Shown here: positions 10,660-22,276 of the stretch, one piece after another
Numbering within the stretch: the first letter of the stretch is position 1
How the letters are laid out: the number at the start of each line of letters is the position of its first letter
Assembly: GCA_009733575.1 (NCBI GenBank)
Contig: ML769457.1
Location: forward strand, 184,377-248,376
DNA length: 64,000 bases
Reading direction: 5' to 3'
From: Gymnopus androsaceus JB14
Taxonomy: Eukaryota; Basidiomycota; Agaricomycetes; Agaricales; Omphalotaceae
Program-made: the position numbers and the translations under genes
Notes under the pieces: model-generated
Database searches by the model: none
The model's input: the letters and a program-made list of their open reading frames with translations, nothing else
What the model was told of the DNA's origin: nothing

Positions 10660-13591
10660 TCAACTCACACTCTCATATGGTCTCTCCGGCGACCTTCCAC
10701 TCCTCGGCAAACTCTGAGGCAGCTCCATTCTCCCCACTTCAAATTTCATGAATCTTCCCTGTTCGTCTTGGAATCCGGACCACTGCCCGGGATAATCAGC
10801 CAATTCTGAGGGATTCGCCTTGTCCGCTGGAGCGTACACGATATAGCCTGATTCGGTAAGATGATCTCCACGTGAATTCCAATACCCTGCACGAACGCGC
10901 CGAGAATGATGGCTGTTGTTCGCTGTACGTGCATTTGAGGAATGAGGTGCCTGAGAGTATTTAGTGGGCGAAGGCCGACTAGCCAGGGATATCGGAGAGG
11001 GCTGACTGGATGAAGCTGTTGAGTAAGGGGAGGGGTAGGGAGAGCGCTGAGGTGCGTTATTTGGAGAGGGGTAAGGAGATCGTTGTGATGGGTCATTTGG
11101 TGATGGGTGAGGAGACCGTTGAGGAGCATTGTTCGGTGAGGGGTAGGGAGAAGAGTGACGTGACGCGGATCGTGAGTGAGTGGTGGATGGAGATGGATTA
11201 CTGTTAGTATACGGTGATGTTTTTGGGGTTTGATACGATGATGCAGGATAGGAGGACCGCTGTTGCTGCATGGGTGGCTGTTGTTGCCGTTGTTGCCGCT
11301 GGCGTTCTCTCGCTTCCTTCTCCTCCCTCTCCCTCCTTGACCTTTCCTGTTCCCGTCTCTGCTCCAAAAAACTCTCTGGGGGAGTCGGAAGCGGAAAATG
11401 GTCCAACGCCGGAGCAGTGGAAACATTTCCATTTCCATTTTCACCCTGAGTATATGGGCGCTCGACTTTATACGTCCCATTATGATACTTCCCATAACTC
11501 CCACCATTATTTCCTTTTGGCGGTTCACCACGAATAACATATTTTGTCGCGAGGTCCGCTCGAACACGAGCCTCGAACTCGTGCGTTTGTTCAACGGGGG
11601 GAGTTCCATCTGGAGCAATGAATGAGTAGGGGTCTTCCGAGTATCGACCTCGATCGGGCAGACGAGCAACAGACGGTTCACGAGATCGAGAGGGTTCGCG
11701 AGTGCGAGAAGGTTCACGGGAGCGCGATTGAGCATAGGATTGGGAGCGGGATCTCTCCAACGGCGTACTGTCGCGAGATTGGGAGGGCTCCCGAACGCGA
11801 TCTCTCGTGTCTCGGGTTTGGGAGCTAGAACGGGAGGCTTGAGCAGCGGATGCAGACGCACTGGCACTCGATACACCTGACCTCGAAGGTACAACTGTAT
11901 CTGTCGAAGAAGTGGACGAAGGTGCTGCTGCGAAGGGCGTCGTAGTGGGCACGACGCTATAGCTAGTCGTCGAGCTTCCGTGTCTATCTGCAGATACTGG
12001 TGTGGTATATGTGATTGTCGACGATGATCCCATGCCTTTATTGGGGGTTGTAGTAGTACCTGCAGAGTTTGGGGGAGAATATAAGTTTGTTCTCGAATAA
12101 GGCGTATCATGCATATCGAATACCCTTGGTGGGGTAGGGAGAGGATTTGGTATTCGATTGCCTAGACCGTCGTTGTTCGAAGGTGCTGTGCGAGATTGGG
12201 TGGCTGCTGCAGATGCAGATGCAGATGTCATACCAGTCACAGCGTTACCAGGCCATGGAGAAAACCTCGAACTGCTATCCATTTGAGTCCCAGCAGATGA
12301 AGAAGTCCTCGAACTCGATTTGGACGGGGTGGAATTGTGATCATGTCTAGAGGAGGAACGTCGTTGATGATGATGAGATCGATGGCGGGTAGGAGATGGG
12401 GTCTCCGCTATCGAAGACAGCGTCGGTTCAGTATGATGTCGACCCAAGGGCTTCGTAGAGGCAGGCATAGGTGTATTCATAACCAAGGGACTCAACAACG
12501 AGCCAGGCTCATCTACAAACACGGATGAGTCTGTGATAGGCCCGGAGCCTGAGGCTGAAGTAGATTGGTGCCTAGATGAGCTGGATGCGGAGGCAGCATT
12601 AGCGTGATGAACAGACTGAGACCGAGTCGGAGTTTCGCGATTGCCGCTGGTGGATGCCTGATTCATACTAGACGCCAAAGATGGCATGGTAGAACTGCGT
12701 GTCAAAGAGGAGTTGGGAGGACCATTGTCTGCTCCACGATTACCGTTGCGATAGTGGTCGGGAGTTCGGACGATTCGAGAGGTAAAAGTTGTCTGTAAAG
12801 GGCGTTGTTGCGAGGCGGCGGCGGCGGCAGATGCAGTAGAGATAGAAGTAGTTGTAGTTGTAGAACTACTGCCGCCTGTTCTATGGCTCGATGCATACAC
12901 GGAGGCCGAGCTAGTCGGGGGAGGTTGCGGTGCAGAGACCTGATACTTCTTCGGTCTTGCGAGAGGAGCAGACGCACGTTCCTGTGTGTCCGGTGGAGGT
13001 TCAGATGCATGTCGAGAAAGGGAGTGCGACGGTTGTGATTGGTTCGGAGGTGGTTCGGAGGATTGTCGTGAAGAATTAGATGGTCGGTTAGACGTGCTGG
13101 AATCATCCAGTGTCCTTGGATTCCAAATCCACGGTGTTTCCGGCGGTGCACCATCGAGGCCCGGACCATAGAGTTCCTCTCTGCAACGTAACGAGATTAG
13201 TACAATGGTCGAAAACAAAGACGAAATTGCGCCACCTAGGAATCATGTTGACCAAGCCTAAGGGGTTGTCGACCAGTTTTTGTGAGAGATACGAGGCGCT
13301 GGGAGGATTGACGACGCGCTTGTACGGATTATAATTCTGCTGCTGCTGCTGCTGCTGTTGCTGTTGCTGTTGTTGTTGTTGTTGTTGTTGCTGCTGCTGC
13401 TGCTGGGCGTGACTCCATGCTGCACCGGGGACCCAATTAGCACTCGGAACCTGTGGAACTGTATTTTGACTCCAATTAAACATAGGATTTCGCTGCCAGA
13501 CACCTGCTTGCCACTGCTGAGGATTCACATTGTATCCATTAGGTATTGGCGGCGCGCCGGAATAAGGCTGAGGATACGGATTTGTAGTCAT
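10660..13591 (-). CDS. Ser/Pro/Gln-rich low-complexity protein with conserved C-terminus, function unknown
   Basis: Two exons, 13236-13591 and 10660-13180, are joined over a 55-nt intron giving ...NMIPR-EELYGPGLDG.... I chose the start MTTNPYPQPYSG because it precedes protein-like sequence directly. The product is about 950 aa and largely disordered. It has a poly-Gln tract of about 23 residues near residue 65, long Ser/Thr-rich and Arg-Ser-rich stretches (SRSREPSRTREPSRSREPS), a charged Arg/Glu coiled-coil-like segment, and repeats of the type SPYPSPNNAPQR. The last 80 residues are different: ordered-looking, with RAGYWNSRGDHLTESGYIVYAP and YPGQWSGFQDEQGRFMKFEVG. I do not recognise this domain by name but it is the part most likely to be conserved. 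Proteins of this build often act in nuclear or signalling scaffolds; that is speculation. Confidence 0.75.
13337..13405 (-). repeat. CAG/CAA trinucleotide tract encoding poly-Gln
   Basis: About 23 consecutive Gln codons, mixed CAG and CAA read on the minus strand, lie in exon 1 of the low-complexity gene. Such tracts are length-variable between strains. Confidence 0.9.
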
Positions 13592-15132
13592 TTTCTGGCC
13601 GGATTTCAGTTGAGCATACTTGGATAATAGAGAAATACTCACTAAAAAGAAAGAGAATACAGTTTGAACAAGGAAAGCCCGAGAAAACCAATAATCAGTA
13701 CAACCCCTCTTGTTATTCGAACAACTGCTCGCTTGTACCCAGCAACACCCAGAAGAATAAGATCGTAGGAATCAGAAGAGTAGTAGACAGAGCGAAAGGA
13801 CCTATAAAACGTTGTATGTCAGTTTCCAGCGGTCACGAATATGGCTGTGGGCGCCTGGCTTCGAATCAACAAACCATATCCTTCCTTGAATCCCACGAAA
13901 GTCCTTAAGGCTGTAGAAACAGTATTCCTGGGGCCCGGTAGTGTATATCCCCTTCCTAAAAAAATGCCAGAAATTTCGAAAAGATTTGCAGTCCGAATAC
14001 TGCAAAATTCCACCAAAGGTGATGATGGTGAAATGCAGAGAGGTTCGGAATCAAATTTAGACGCTTGTAGCCCTCGAAGCACGTAAGTCTCTGTCCGTAT
14101 GTACAGGCAGATAAGACAGCGTTTGACCTACGCGAATACTTATTTAATCTCTCATTTAGAATGATAAACGGCCTCTGCGTGCAACTATACTTCTCGTTCT
14201 CACATCGTACACGAGTTGGATGCTATTCATGACCAATTGTTACGATTGCAAGCCTGTGACCATTGACCAGTTCCCGAGAATACTGTATTTCTCACTTCGG
14301 ATCGCGCGCGCGCAGTGGACTTTGGGACATGGAATATGTGGAGAGCGCTGCAGCTGGCTGAGGTTCAGACACCTGTGATCGTTGACTCGAAAAAGCACAG
14401 TAACGGTGGATGCCATCCGGAAAATCCGCCTTTTTTCATACGTTTCACGTCTTACTCCAGCAGACAAATCCTCAAGGCCTCACTAGCCGCTGGGAAGCTC
14501 GGGACTCGACTCAAAAGGTTGTTACGTCGGAAACCTACATCTCAGACTCCCTTTTCTTCATGGTTCTTCCTAGGACCTGTGTTTTTGGCAATTACGTTTA
14601 ACCTGGATGTATGCTGTTCATTCTACCAGGTTCTACATCCTAGTCTTGGCCATTCGAGAAGTGCAAGACTCTGACTCTGCAGCAGCAACGCAAGAGGAAG
14701 GTTATATCAAGACAATGGCGTTTGTGACGTCGCTTATGGCAGAGTCAATGAACAAGAGTCACCACTAATGGACACCGCGCGTAAGGGGAAGTAATTTCAA
14801 GTCAATAGATATATTATTTGGTCCAGATCTCCGTCACTCATTCATGAAAAATAGCCAACAGATAGTCACCAGAAGGAAAGCATGATTTTCAATCATGGGT
14901 GAATAAAATACCTTTTTCGCTTTGCCTAACCCGCTCGATGCCCACTGGCAGTCTGGCACTGACAAGGGGCTACGTACGCCGGGGGCATTGGGTGATTTTT
15001 TTCGTGATATGAGAGAGAGAGATATTCAATTTTACGGCCGCAGGTCAATCAAAAGCCGGGGATCTAAGTACAGAATACAAAGTATCACCAAATTACTAGT
15101 ATCGTAAGTAAGAGATCGGGAATATTCGTGCG
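13592..15132. other. Intergenic stretch without a convincing gene
   Basis: About 1.5 kb. The left end is presumably the 5' UTR and promoter of the minus-strand low-complexity gene. Several short open frames occur, but none shows protein-like composition or a motif. No RNA gene was seen. Confidence 0.45.
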
Positions 15133-15823
15133 ATGGCAAATGAGTCAGAACATCACAACTTTGTATGTATGAATCACTACTTCATACAAAGCTTACTAGG
15201 GAAGCTCCAGAATTTGACGTGCTTGAATCTAGGTAGCCTTCGCTGGCTAGAGCCTCACGTTTTGCCCTCAACTTCTTTATCAAACATGCGAGATCTTTTG
15301 CTTTGGGGCACGGTTACTGGTGTGGAAGATATATTCAAGCTCGCGTTTCCTTCACTGCGGAGGTTGTCTCTGAGATTGTACGAACGTGACCCAGCAGAAA
15401 GAGATCCGGCGCTCAGATTGAGAGAAAGAGGTGATGAGTTTGAATAATCTCTTGTTCTGTCTGCTGTCATCAGCATCACAGAACTGCAAATCTGCAAATA
15501 GGTTATGATGGAGAAATAGGACCCCACCATCTCGTCTCATGGCTCTCCTCTCATTCGACGAGAACAGACGGATCTTACCACATCTCAAGGGGTTTTTTGG
15601 CTACTTCTTGGGAGATGCGGAGGATGCTGAGTGCAGTCATTTTATGGAGTTTCTTAACTCACGCTGGTGGTCTGAAGAAAAAGATCATCTGGCGTGGCAA
15701 GGTTGAGGAAAGTTGAGCTCGTACACTGTATTTTGACTGACAAAACGTTGAAGCAGCTGACGGAGTGTAGCAAGAAGGGACTGGATTGTTTTTACCAGCG
15801 CTGGTACAGACCATGGCCATAAT
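15133..15823 (+). pseudogene. F-box/LRR-like protein fragment, broken
   Basis: The translation resembles the leucine-rich C-terminal region of the large F-box-like families of agaricomycetes. It has LQNLTCLNLGSLRW and FPSLRRLSLRL near the left. After a stop at 15445 and frame changes it has LPHLKGFFGYFLGD, FLNSRWWSEEKDHLAW and finally LRKVELVHCILTDKTLKQL, with a one-base shift near 15702. No F-box motif is seen upstream and the start at 15133 is only the first Met of the fragment. F-box proteins normally present substrates to SCF ubiquitin ligases, but this copy cannot encode an intact protein. Confidence 0.6.
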
Positions 15824-16030
15824 TTATACTATCCTATCCTAACCTGTCCTTGGTGCAAGTAAAGTAGATCATAAATCACTCCGATGTATAAATTCAATTT
15901 TCTTTGGTTTCATGTGTACCAGCTTTGAGGTAGCGAGAAAAGGTCCAGCGATCCTGATTGGGTTTGGAAAAATATCCAGAAAGTATGTTCTTGCTAACCA
16001 GAACCACCGATAGTACCTGTTGCCCAACTT

Positions 16031-16720
16031 TTGTCTTGTTCGTTTGAACGCGGTGCCGCGGGAGAAGTCCGGGCCCGTGAACTTTCACCTCCTATCCTGT
16101 CTCATTTCCCCATGCCCAGTGCAGTTCCAGTATCCAGTCGTCGACAGGAAATCGTTGAGCATTGTAAAGAACACGAGCGTCTACATTATTGCAGTTCCAT
16201 AAACGCTGCGTAGTCTTTGAAAGCTTCTTTGTCAAATTTGACAGTTACGATTTCCTGTACACTCAGTACAAGACGCAAGAGTACATCGCCAACCTCGCAG
16301 ATGGCGACGTGAGCGCACCACGCGTTCCAAAGGTTCACGGCTTTTCACTTTGGACGGTAAGATGGCGCATCTTGTCATATGCATGGAATACATGATGCCT
16401 ACACCCATCGTGAACAACTTCTTCGTCGATACGAAGGGTAGCACCTGCCTTGTCGGCTACGATACGGTGGGACTACTACCTGTGTCCTTCGCGAGCTATC
16501 CTTGTATCGCTGGAGCAAACCCTTCAGCCAGGTACTTGAATTAGCTGTGATCGTCTAACATCTATTCGATGGCCATAGCTGTTGCAATTTTGTGGATGAC
16601 AGACGACACAACCCTTGGTAAGTTGACCTATACTTGACGTGGAGTTTTCAACAAAAAACAACGACGGCTTTCTCCGCGGTAGACGTCCTGGAACATCTGC
16701 TTGCAATGAACAACTAACCT
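16031..16720 (+). pseudogene. Kinase-like (aminoglycoside-phosphotransferase-like) family relic, segments out of order
   Basis: The pieces match a kinase-like family expanded in agaricomycetes. There is an N-terminal GAAGEVRARELSPPIL and RRQEIVEHCKEHERLHYCSS, then FVKFDSYDFLYTQYKTQEY, APRVPKVHGF and a MEYMMP lobe piece. Next comes NNFFVDTKGSTCLVGYDTVGLLPVSFASY, which in the family is the C-terminal DxD/DF-type metal site region; here the DFD is YDT. The middle-lobe pieces (ILWMTDDTTLG; VDVLEHLLAMNN) follow it rather than preceding it. Frame changes are frequent. The family identification comes from memory of motif order and is moderate; non-functionality is clear. Confidence 0.5.
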
Positions 16721-16920
16721 TGAACGAGAACCCTAGTTTTAGTTTTTTTCAACGAGCTAATTCTGTCCTCAATCCTTGCTTGTTCATTGGTATCTGTTTC
16801 TTCCGCGTACCGTTTATTCTATCGTCACGAACCTCGCTTTTACCTTACAGTAACTGTCAATGTACCAGTAGTGCAACCACAGTTGTAACTTGTTGTACGA
16901 CTCATGATCACTAACGGCAA

Positions 16921-17516
16921 CGACCGCGAGTTATAAGAGAATGATTGAATCCAGGTCGGAATACTGGTTGGGATAGAAAAGAGCTGAGGAGACTGTTCCG
17001 AGCAAAGCAATGAAGATTACCATAAAACACAGCTTGACTCCTCTCGAGTCTCAGATTGACTCACGAACGCGTCGTTCGTAGGGTTAGACAGCGCTGAAGG
17101 AAGCTTTTGTTATTCTGAGCATTAGATTATCCTGAAATTGAACGATACCTATGACAAATGAACTGGTACAGTGGCATAGGACGCAAGACCATCAGAACAT
17201 TCAGAACCTTTCAGGATCGCGTCAAGCGACTAGATCGACCGAGCCTCCGTGCTTGAACGCTTGAGCCTTCCACCATCCAACAGCCCATCCAACAGCACCT
17301 CTATAGTGATGCACACCCTCATTCCCCAGTTCCATATCGTCCCAACCCAATCCCAGCGCATTCCAAAGAAGAACGAGATTGGCGCAAGCGTAAGCGGAAG
17401 CGGTAGGCGTAGGAGATGGTAGGAGAAGGTAAGGGCCATGATCGCGGTGGCATATCGACGTCATAGATAGTTGGTTAACCCAAAACAACTCGAACAGTAG
17501 ATGAGTATATTGTGTG
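16921..17516. other. 3' flank of the Rho gene, no assigned gene
   Basis: A minus-strand open frame at about 17222-17400 has protein-like composition (LGWDDMELGNEGVHHYRGAVGWAVGWW) but no start, family or splice link that I can support. It could be a decayed exon or chance in the 3' UTR of the Rho gene. Confidence 0.4.
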
Positions 17517-18270
17517 TTATACGACAATACACCGCCGTTTCTTGACAATCTTCCCCCATCGACCCTTCATACTCTCCTTTAGAGCGAGATTGAAAACATC
17601 ATGTACGCCGCGACCAGTTTTCGCAGAGCATTCGATGTATTTCGCGCCAATTTCTTTGGCTATAGTAGCGCCTTGTGTTGGTGATATTGTTGTTTGACCC
17701 TGGGCTCCGAGCATTCGTTTTGTTTGATCATCGACTCGGAGATCAGTCTTGGTTCCAACAAGAAGGAGAGGAGTGCCTTCGCAGAAATGGGCCACTTCAG
17801 GATACCACTAGAAATGGGTTGAGAGGGTTATGAAACGGAGAAACGAGCGACGAACGAACCTTGTCCTGAACATTGGCAAGACTGGTTGGGAAATCAATGG
17901 AAAAGACGATTAGAATGACGTCGCTCTCTGGATAGCTGAGCGGTCTTAATCGGTCGTATTCCTCCTGGCCTGCAGTATCCCATAAAGCGAGTTCTATCTC
18001 CTTGCCTTCAAACTGCACTTGAGTGACATAGTTTTCGAATACTGTTGGGATATAAGCCTGTAGATGAAATTACTTAGGAGAATTTCGGTGAGAGATTGAT
18101 TATTCACCTCTGGGAAGCGATTTTCTGCGTATACTATGAGCAGACACGTCTTTCCACAACCACCTATGAGGTGATTAGTAGGGATTATTGAAGAAATTTG
18201 AAGCTTTACCATCTCCTACTACGACGAGCTTTCGTTTCATATCTGGCCGACGCTGGGAGGAGTTGTCCAT
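17517..18270 (-). CDS. Rho-family small GTPase
   Basis: This is a membrane-anchored molecular switch controlling actin, polarity and cell wall synthesis. Exons are 18210-18270, 18108-18163, 17860-18057 and 17517-17807, with introns of 46-52 nt, encoding 193 aa. G-box motifs are intact: GDGGCGKT (P-loop), YIPTVFENY (switch I), [18 protein letters not shown] (switch II), GTKTDLR and ECSAKTGRG. The end CIVV is a CAAX box preceded by basic KKRR, so prenylation is expected. The sequence is close to Rho1/Cdc42-type proteins, but the Rho-insert region and [11 protein letters not shown] differ enough that I do not assign a member; a Rho3-like protein is one option. An upstream in-frame extension without conservation exists, so I chose the ATG at 18268-18270. 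The gene is divergent from Sm D1, with 121 bp between start codons. Confidence 0.93.
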
Positions 18271-18391
18271 GGTGAGTACTGAGGATGAAAGACAGTTCGA
18301 GTTGTCTAGCGCCCGTTTTGTTTGTTTGACGCCGAGCGTGTCTAGGGTTGGGTTAGCCTCAGACTTGCCAAAAACTGCCATCGCCATAAAA
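18271..18391. promoter_or_regulatory. Bidirectional promoter region, Rho GTPase / Sm D1
   Basis: There are 121 bp between divergent start codons. It must contain the 5' UTRs and the core promoter of both genes. No strong TATA box is seen. Inference from layout. Confidence 0.5.
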
Positions 18392-18921
18392 ATGAAGCTC
18401 GTTCGGCAAGTGGTACATTTATTTTTGCAGTCATCGTCGTGCTAACTACTTGGTTCAGATTCCTCATGAAACTGAACAATGAGACGGTGACAGTCGAGTT
18501 GAAGAATGGATCTGTAGTTCATGGTACTATCACAGGTGCGCTACGCCTCTCTTTTCTGACTTTACCCTTTTTTAAATGGATTTCTTCAGGCGTAGACATG
18601 CAAATGAACACTCACCTCAAAACAGTTAAACTGACGACCAGAACCCGCGATCCAGTCTCACTTGACTCGCTCTCAATCCGGGGCAATAATATTCGGTACT
18701 TTGTCCTGCCTGATGCCTTACCGCTGGATACTCTCCTCGTTGACGATGCGCCGAAACCCAAAGGCCGCAGGGGCGTGGAGGCTGCCGGAGCGCGAGGAAG
18801 AGGCGCGCGCGGAGGTAGGGGTGGCCCGGGTGGTGGTGGTGGCGGTGGTGGTGGTATGGGCGGAGACAGAGGAAGAGGAGGAGGCAGAGGTAGAGGCAGG
18901 GGACGTGGACGGGGATTCTGA
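18392..18921 (+). CDS. SMD1: Small nuclear ribonucleoprotein Sm D1
   Basis: This is a core Sm-ring protein of spliceosomal U1, U2, U4 and U5 snRNPs. Exons are 18392-18405, 18459-18535 and 18590-18921, encoding about 140 aa. The 14-nt first exon encodes MKLVR, with the last codon split. Sm1 is [28 protein letters not shown] and Sm2 is [14 protein letters not shown], followed by LPLDTLLVD. The C-terminus is a Gly/Arg-rich tail (RGRG and RGG repeats), the usual symmetric-dimethylarginine substrate bound by SMN-type assembly factors; here it includes a run of nine Gly. Intron 1 (18406-18458) starts with GCAAGT, a GC-AG intron, and has a good branch site GCTAAC at 18441. Using any nearby GT breaks the frame. 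Confidence 0.95.
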
Positions 18922-19034
18922 GCGCGATCGTACTTTTTTCTTCTTTCTTGTATTGCTATTCCCAAAATTCTCAACAGATCCGACGTAGTACGACAAAAAA
19001 AGATGGATTCAAAGAATATATGTATACAATGTAT

Positions 19035-20402
19035 TCACGACCGTGCGGTATTACCATAACTTTGCGATGGCGTATCATACTCCCGCTGGAATATACTATC
19101 TTTGTTAATCTCCAGAAACCTGTTTACAAAGGTTTCAGCGACGACGATTGCAGATAATTTTCGAGTTTGATACCTGAGCAGCTCATTTACATACTCCTTC
19201 ACCAGAGCTATTGATTCTGCATCCATTTGCGAATTAGCGATCATCTGCGGGAGCGATACTGTTCTTTGTGAGCTGGAAGTAAAAGAAAACCCGCGAGTCA
19301 AATGAGACAGACCTAGCATTCGCAGCAAATGTTCGCCTCCGTAGATGGAAGACATTTCGACGTCCGACGACTCTTCAATCTTCACCTGCGGACCTGTAAT
19401 GTATTTCTTTCGAATTTCTGCATACTGGTGTCTCTCGAATCGGTAGAGAAGCGACATGCCACAGGCGCGGTCAAAGTATATCTGTAGCCCGTTAATGATA
19501 GTGCGTGTTAGGATACCGGGGGTAGGGAGACTGGTCGTGCTCGTTTTAACGTGCTGTTCAAATTGCGAGAGAATCTGACGAACAGTGGGCGATCGAGGCA
19601 GGGTTACGAGCTGATGATTTTTGGTGACAGCCTCCCAGTCGTCGACCAGAAGAACTTTGAGAACCTCGGGTATGTTAAGTTTCATGTCTGCACGGCGGGA
19701 ATTGTGGACTTCATCATCTTCTCTGGCTCTCTTTGTGCCCCTTGCACCCTCTTTTCGAATCCCTGAACGCGTGCTACCGCCAGCAACGGCGGAAGAGGAG
19801 GCTGCGGTAGGGTTACTTGTCGACGCTAGGCAAAGGATGAGATGCAATTGCAAGGCATTGGGCAGATAACGCACCTTTTCCAGTTGGGTCTTTCGCCTTG
19901 CCCGCAGCAGCAGCAGCAGTAGTAGCAGATTGAGCGGCCAAAGCTGACTGAGACAGCGCCTTTTGCTTTGCGATTCCAGCCTCATCGAGTTTCAGGATAC
20001 GCTGTTCTGTTACCCATTCATCCCACCTGAACAGTCGCGAATATTAGAGGAAGAAAAAGTGCAATGGCAAACAAAGACTTGCGTCTGCTTCCATCCCTTG
20101 TAATGTACCAAAAAGTTTGGTCCAATCTCACCGTTCTCGGTATCTTCAGGCGTAAAGACGCGTATCTTGAGGATTTTAGCTGAGGCGAGGGTTCAATAGT
20201 AGTCGATGGAGATGAGTCGGTACAAAGTACCTTCATATATGAGTGGCCCATGATAGCATAGACATTTTTCGTTGATTCTCCACTGAACATGAGTTGTCGG
20301 TGAGATTAGCGTTGTCAGAGTGCCTTTTTTGACGGTGCTAGACTTGCTAGTGCCAGCAGCTGAGGAAGAAGGATCAGAGGCGGATCCTGGCTCTACAGAC
20401 AT
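19035..20402 (-). CDS. EAF3: EAF3/MRG15-type chromatin reader (chromodomain + MRG domain)
   Basis: This is a subunit of NuA4-type acetyltransferase and Rpd3S-type deacetylase complexes, binding H3K36-methylated chromatin. Exons are 20231-20402, 20083-20179, 19875-20026 and 19035-19825, encoding about 403 aa. The N-terminal chromo-barrel is seen as NEKCLCYHGPLIYEAKILKI, PNFLVHYKGWKQTWDEWV and RILKLDE, followed by an Ala/Lys-rich linker. The MRG domain starts near LNIPEVLKVLLVDDWE and contains IINGLQIYFDRACGMSLLYRFE, YGGEHLLRMLGL and FVNRFLEINKDSIF. Intron 2 (20027-20082) has a GCAAGT donor (GC-AG); GT alternatives create a stop. The first 40 residues are Ser/Thr-rich and may include an unspliced intron ending at TTCAG before WRINEK, so the N-terminus is uncertain. 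Its stop codon is 75 bp from the end of the following Shr3 gene start side. Confidence 0.92.
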
Positions 20403-20477
20403 TGTGGCAAGGAGAAAGCGTGAGAGTAAATATTTTTATTTAAATAAGGTGGCCAGTACATAAGGTCTACTGCTACA

Positions 20478-21208
20478 TTACTCGTCCTTTTTCGAGACTT
20501 TCACAGCTTCAACTTTGGCTTGCTCTTCCAGACGTTTCGCGTAGACCTGACCGGCCTGGATGAACGCGATATTTATCAAAATCGGTGCAAGATAGGACAG
20601 GGAAAACTGACGCACTTGTAGTGTAAGAATAAAGCCCAAGCACATCATGATAATAACGTTCGCTGCTGCAAGTACTCGGACTGCTTCTATTCTGTCCATT
20701 TTTGTCTCCTCCTCTAGCGGAGTCACGACCGTCTTGAGCGTCGGAACGATAACGGCGGTGTACACTGCAATCGCAAAGATGTATACTCCTGGTCGGGATT
20801 CAGTCGAAAGCATTAGAAACAGAGGATTGTACAACGCACCGAGACTGGAACCGTCAAAGAACATTGCGCTGTCGTCCCATTTGTGAAGCTTGGAAGCTAA
20901 TCCAAGAATGCCTACACCAATCATTCCATGCAGCAGTGCCTACCGTACGCGTTGGTGTCAGAAAAAATTCGACGAATGGAGAACAAACCTTGATAGCAGG
21001 CGGAGAATTGAAAAACGTCGTATAAAAACTAAATCCATCCGCAAGCACAGCGTCAGTCAGTTCACCCCAGAGAAGCTTATGGTCGACGTTGAAGCATATG
21101 AACAGGATCCCTGCGTAAATTGAGCATGCCGTTTTCAGGGAAAAAGACGGTACGCTCACCAAGAAAGAAGGAAACGGGAGCAAGAACTGCTGCTTGTTTA
21201 AAGGTCAT
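20478..21208 (-). CDS. SHR3: Shr3-family ER chaperone for amino-acid permeases
   Basis: Shr3 proteins are ER membrane chaperones that help fold and package amino-acid permeases into COPII vesicles. Exons are 21160-21208, 20989-21110, 20840-20939 and 20478-20788, encoding about 193 aa, with introns of 49-51 nt. Several membrane segments are visible: KQAAVLAPVSFFLGILFICF, ALLHGMIGVGILGLASKLHKW (family-typical), VYIFAIAVYTAVIVPTL, and VRVLAAANVIIMMCLGFILTLQ. The motif FYTTFFNSPPAIK is characteristic. The hydrophilic Lys/Glu tail ends VSKKDE. The gene is divergent from the COA1-family gene, with 81 bp between start codons. Confidence 0.88.
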
Positions 21209-21289
21209 GGTGGGAGAAGCGAAATCGGTTTTTCAAATTGAGTTGTACAGCGAGTAAATTTAAGCGCGCGTCTTCTTTTCTCGACCGCG
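21209..21289. promoter_or_regulatory. Short divergent promoter, SHR3 / COA1-family gene
   Basis: There are 81 bp between the two outermost start codons (117 bp if the COA1 gene starts at 21326). Layout inference only. Confidence 0.45.
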
Positions 21290-22053
21290 ATGTCAGTGCC
21301 AATGATTTATTCGATATCCCAACGGATGGTCTCTCGACGACTCGCTGCCACGACGACGATGCACCGTTATGCCTACAGAACTCTAACCACAACAAGCCAC
21401 ATTTCTTCTATTCGACCTAGTCCCAGCCCCAGTCCCAACGCGACTCCTCCTCCTCCTGACGCTCCCAGCGTCTCGGTCTACACCGGAACCTCCCGTCCAC
21501 GTCCATACCATCTCAAACATCCTCCGCCACAGTCGAGGGCATTGCCTAGACTCAAGGTATGTCACGACCGAACACCCGAGCTGCCAACTAACCTTCCTAC
21601 AGTCTCCGTACCCGCCAATCATCCTCTTCTCTCTCCTCGGCATCTCCCTCTGGGCTCTCTTCATCACCTACGTCACCAATCAGGAAAAGATGTCCAGTTC
21701 AGTGGTCAAGGGCATCGTGAAGGAGCTGAGGGGCGATTCAGGCCTATCCCTCCGCCAATCCCTTGGCGACGCAATCCGCATGCAAGGCGAGTGGTGGCTC
21801 AATGGTGATCCATGGGTTAGAGGCAATATCAGTACCATGCAAGGCAATATCGATCTGTCTTTTAGAGTTAGGGGTACCAAAGGCGCAGGAACAGTCTATT
21901 TTACTAGCATCCGGAGGGATAAGGGCTTGCCATTCGAGATCCGTGAGTGCCTCGTTGTCATTTCTACCGAATGCTCATGTCCATCTAGTCCGCTTCAAAG
22001 TCATCTCGGATGATGGAAAGGTCATATTTAATGCCGTCCCTCAGGCTGAGTGA
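21290..22053 (+). CDS. COA1: COA1-family cytochrome c oxidase assembly factor
   Basis: COA1 is a mitochondrial inner-membrane protein that takes part in early cytochrome c oxidase (Cox1) assembly. Exons are 21290-21556, 21603-21942 and 21989-22053, encoding about 223 aa. The N-terminus is basic and hydroxylated (MVSRRLAATTTMHRYAYRTL), fitting a mitochondrial presequence; the Met at 21326 may be the true start. A Pro-rich linker follows, then a single membrane segment PPIILFSLLGISLWALFITYV. The conserved domain has SSSVVKGIVKELR, MQGNIDLSFRVRGTKGAGTVYFTSIRR and RFKVISDDGKVIF. Introns are 46 nt. This is the last intact conserved gene before the repeat-rich half begins at about 22,060. Confidence 0.85.
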
Positions 22054-22276
22054 AAATGTCAATACATATCTCAATAGTTGTAGGCTTGGCCAACAAAATC
22101 CAATGCCCAATGAGCTCCAAGACTATAATAATAATTACAGCAATTATATCCAGATGAGATACACTGCTGCATGGTTTTCTAAGATTTTCTGTCTTCAGAA
22201 TATCTTGAATGGCATCCGTCTCTGGGTGCTTAAATTCAAGTGACTAACCCTTGGCCAAGATGACCCCAACTGGCCT
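22054..22276. other. Transition from genes to mobile elements
   Basis: AT-richer sequence with no gene. The boundary between the last host gene and the first transposase relic lies here. Confidence 0.5.

Noticed and set aside
11010..13171. Plus-strand open frames rich in Gly, Arg and Leu
   Set aside because: Antisense shadows of the Ser/Pro/Gln-rich gene, including poly-Leu opposite poly-Gln.
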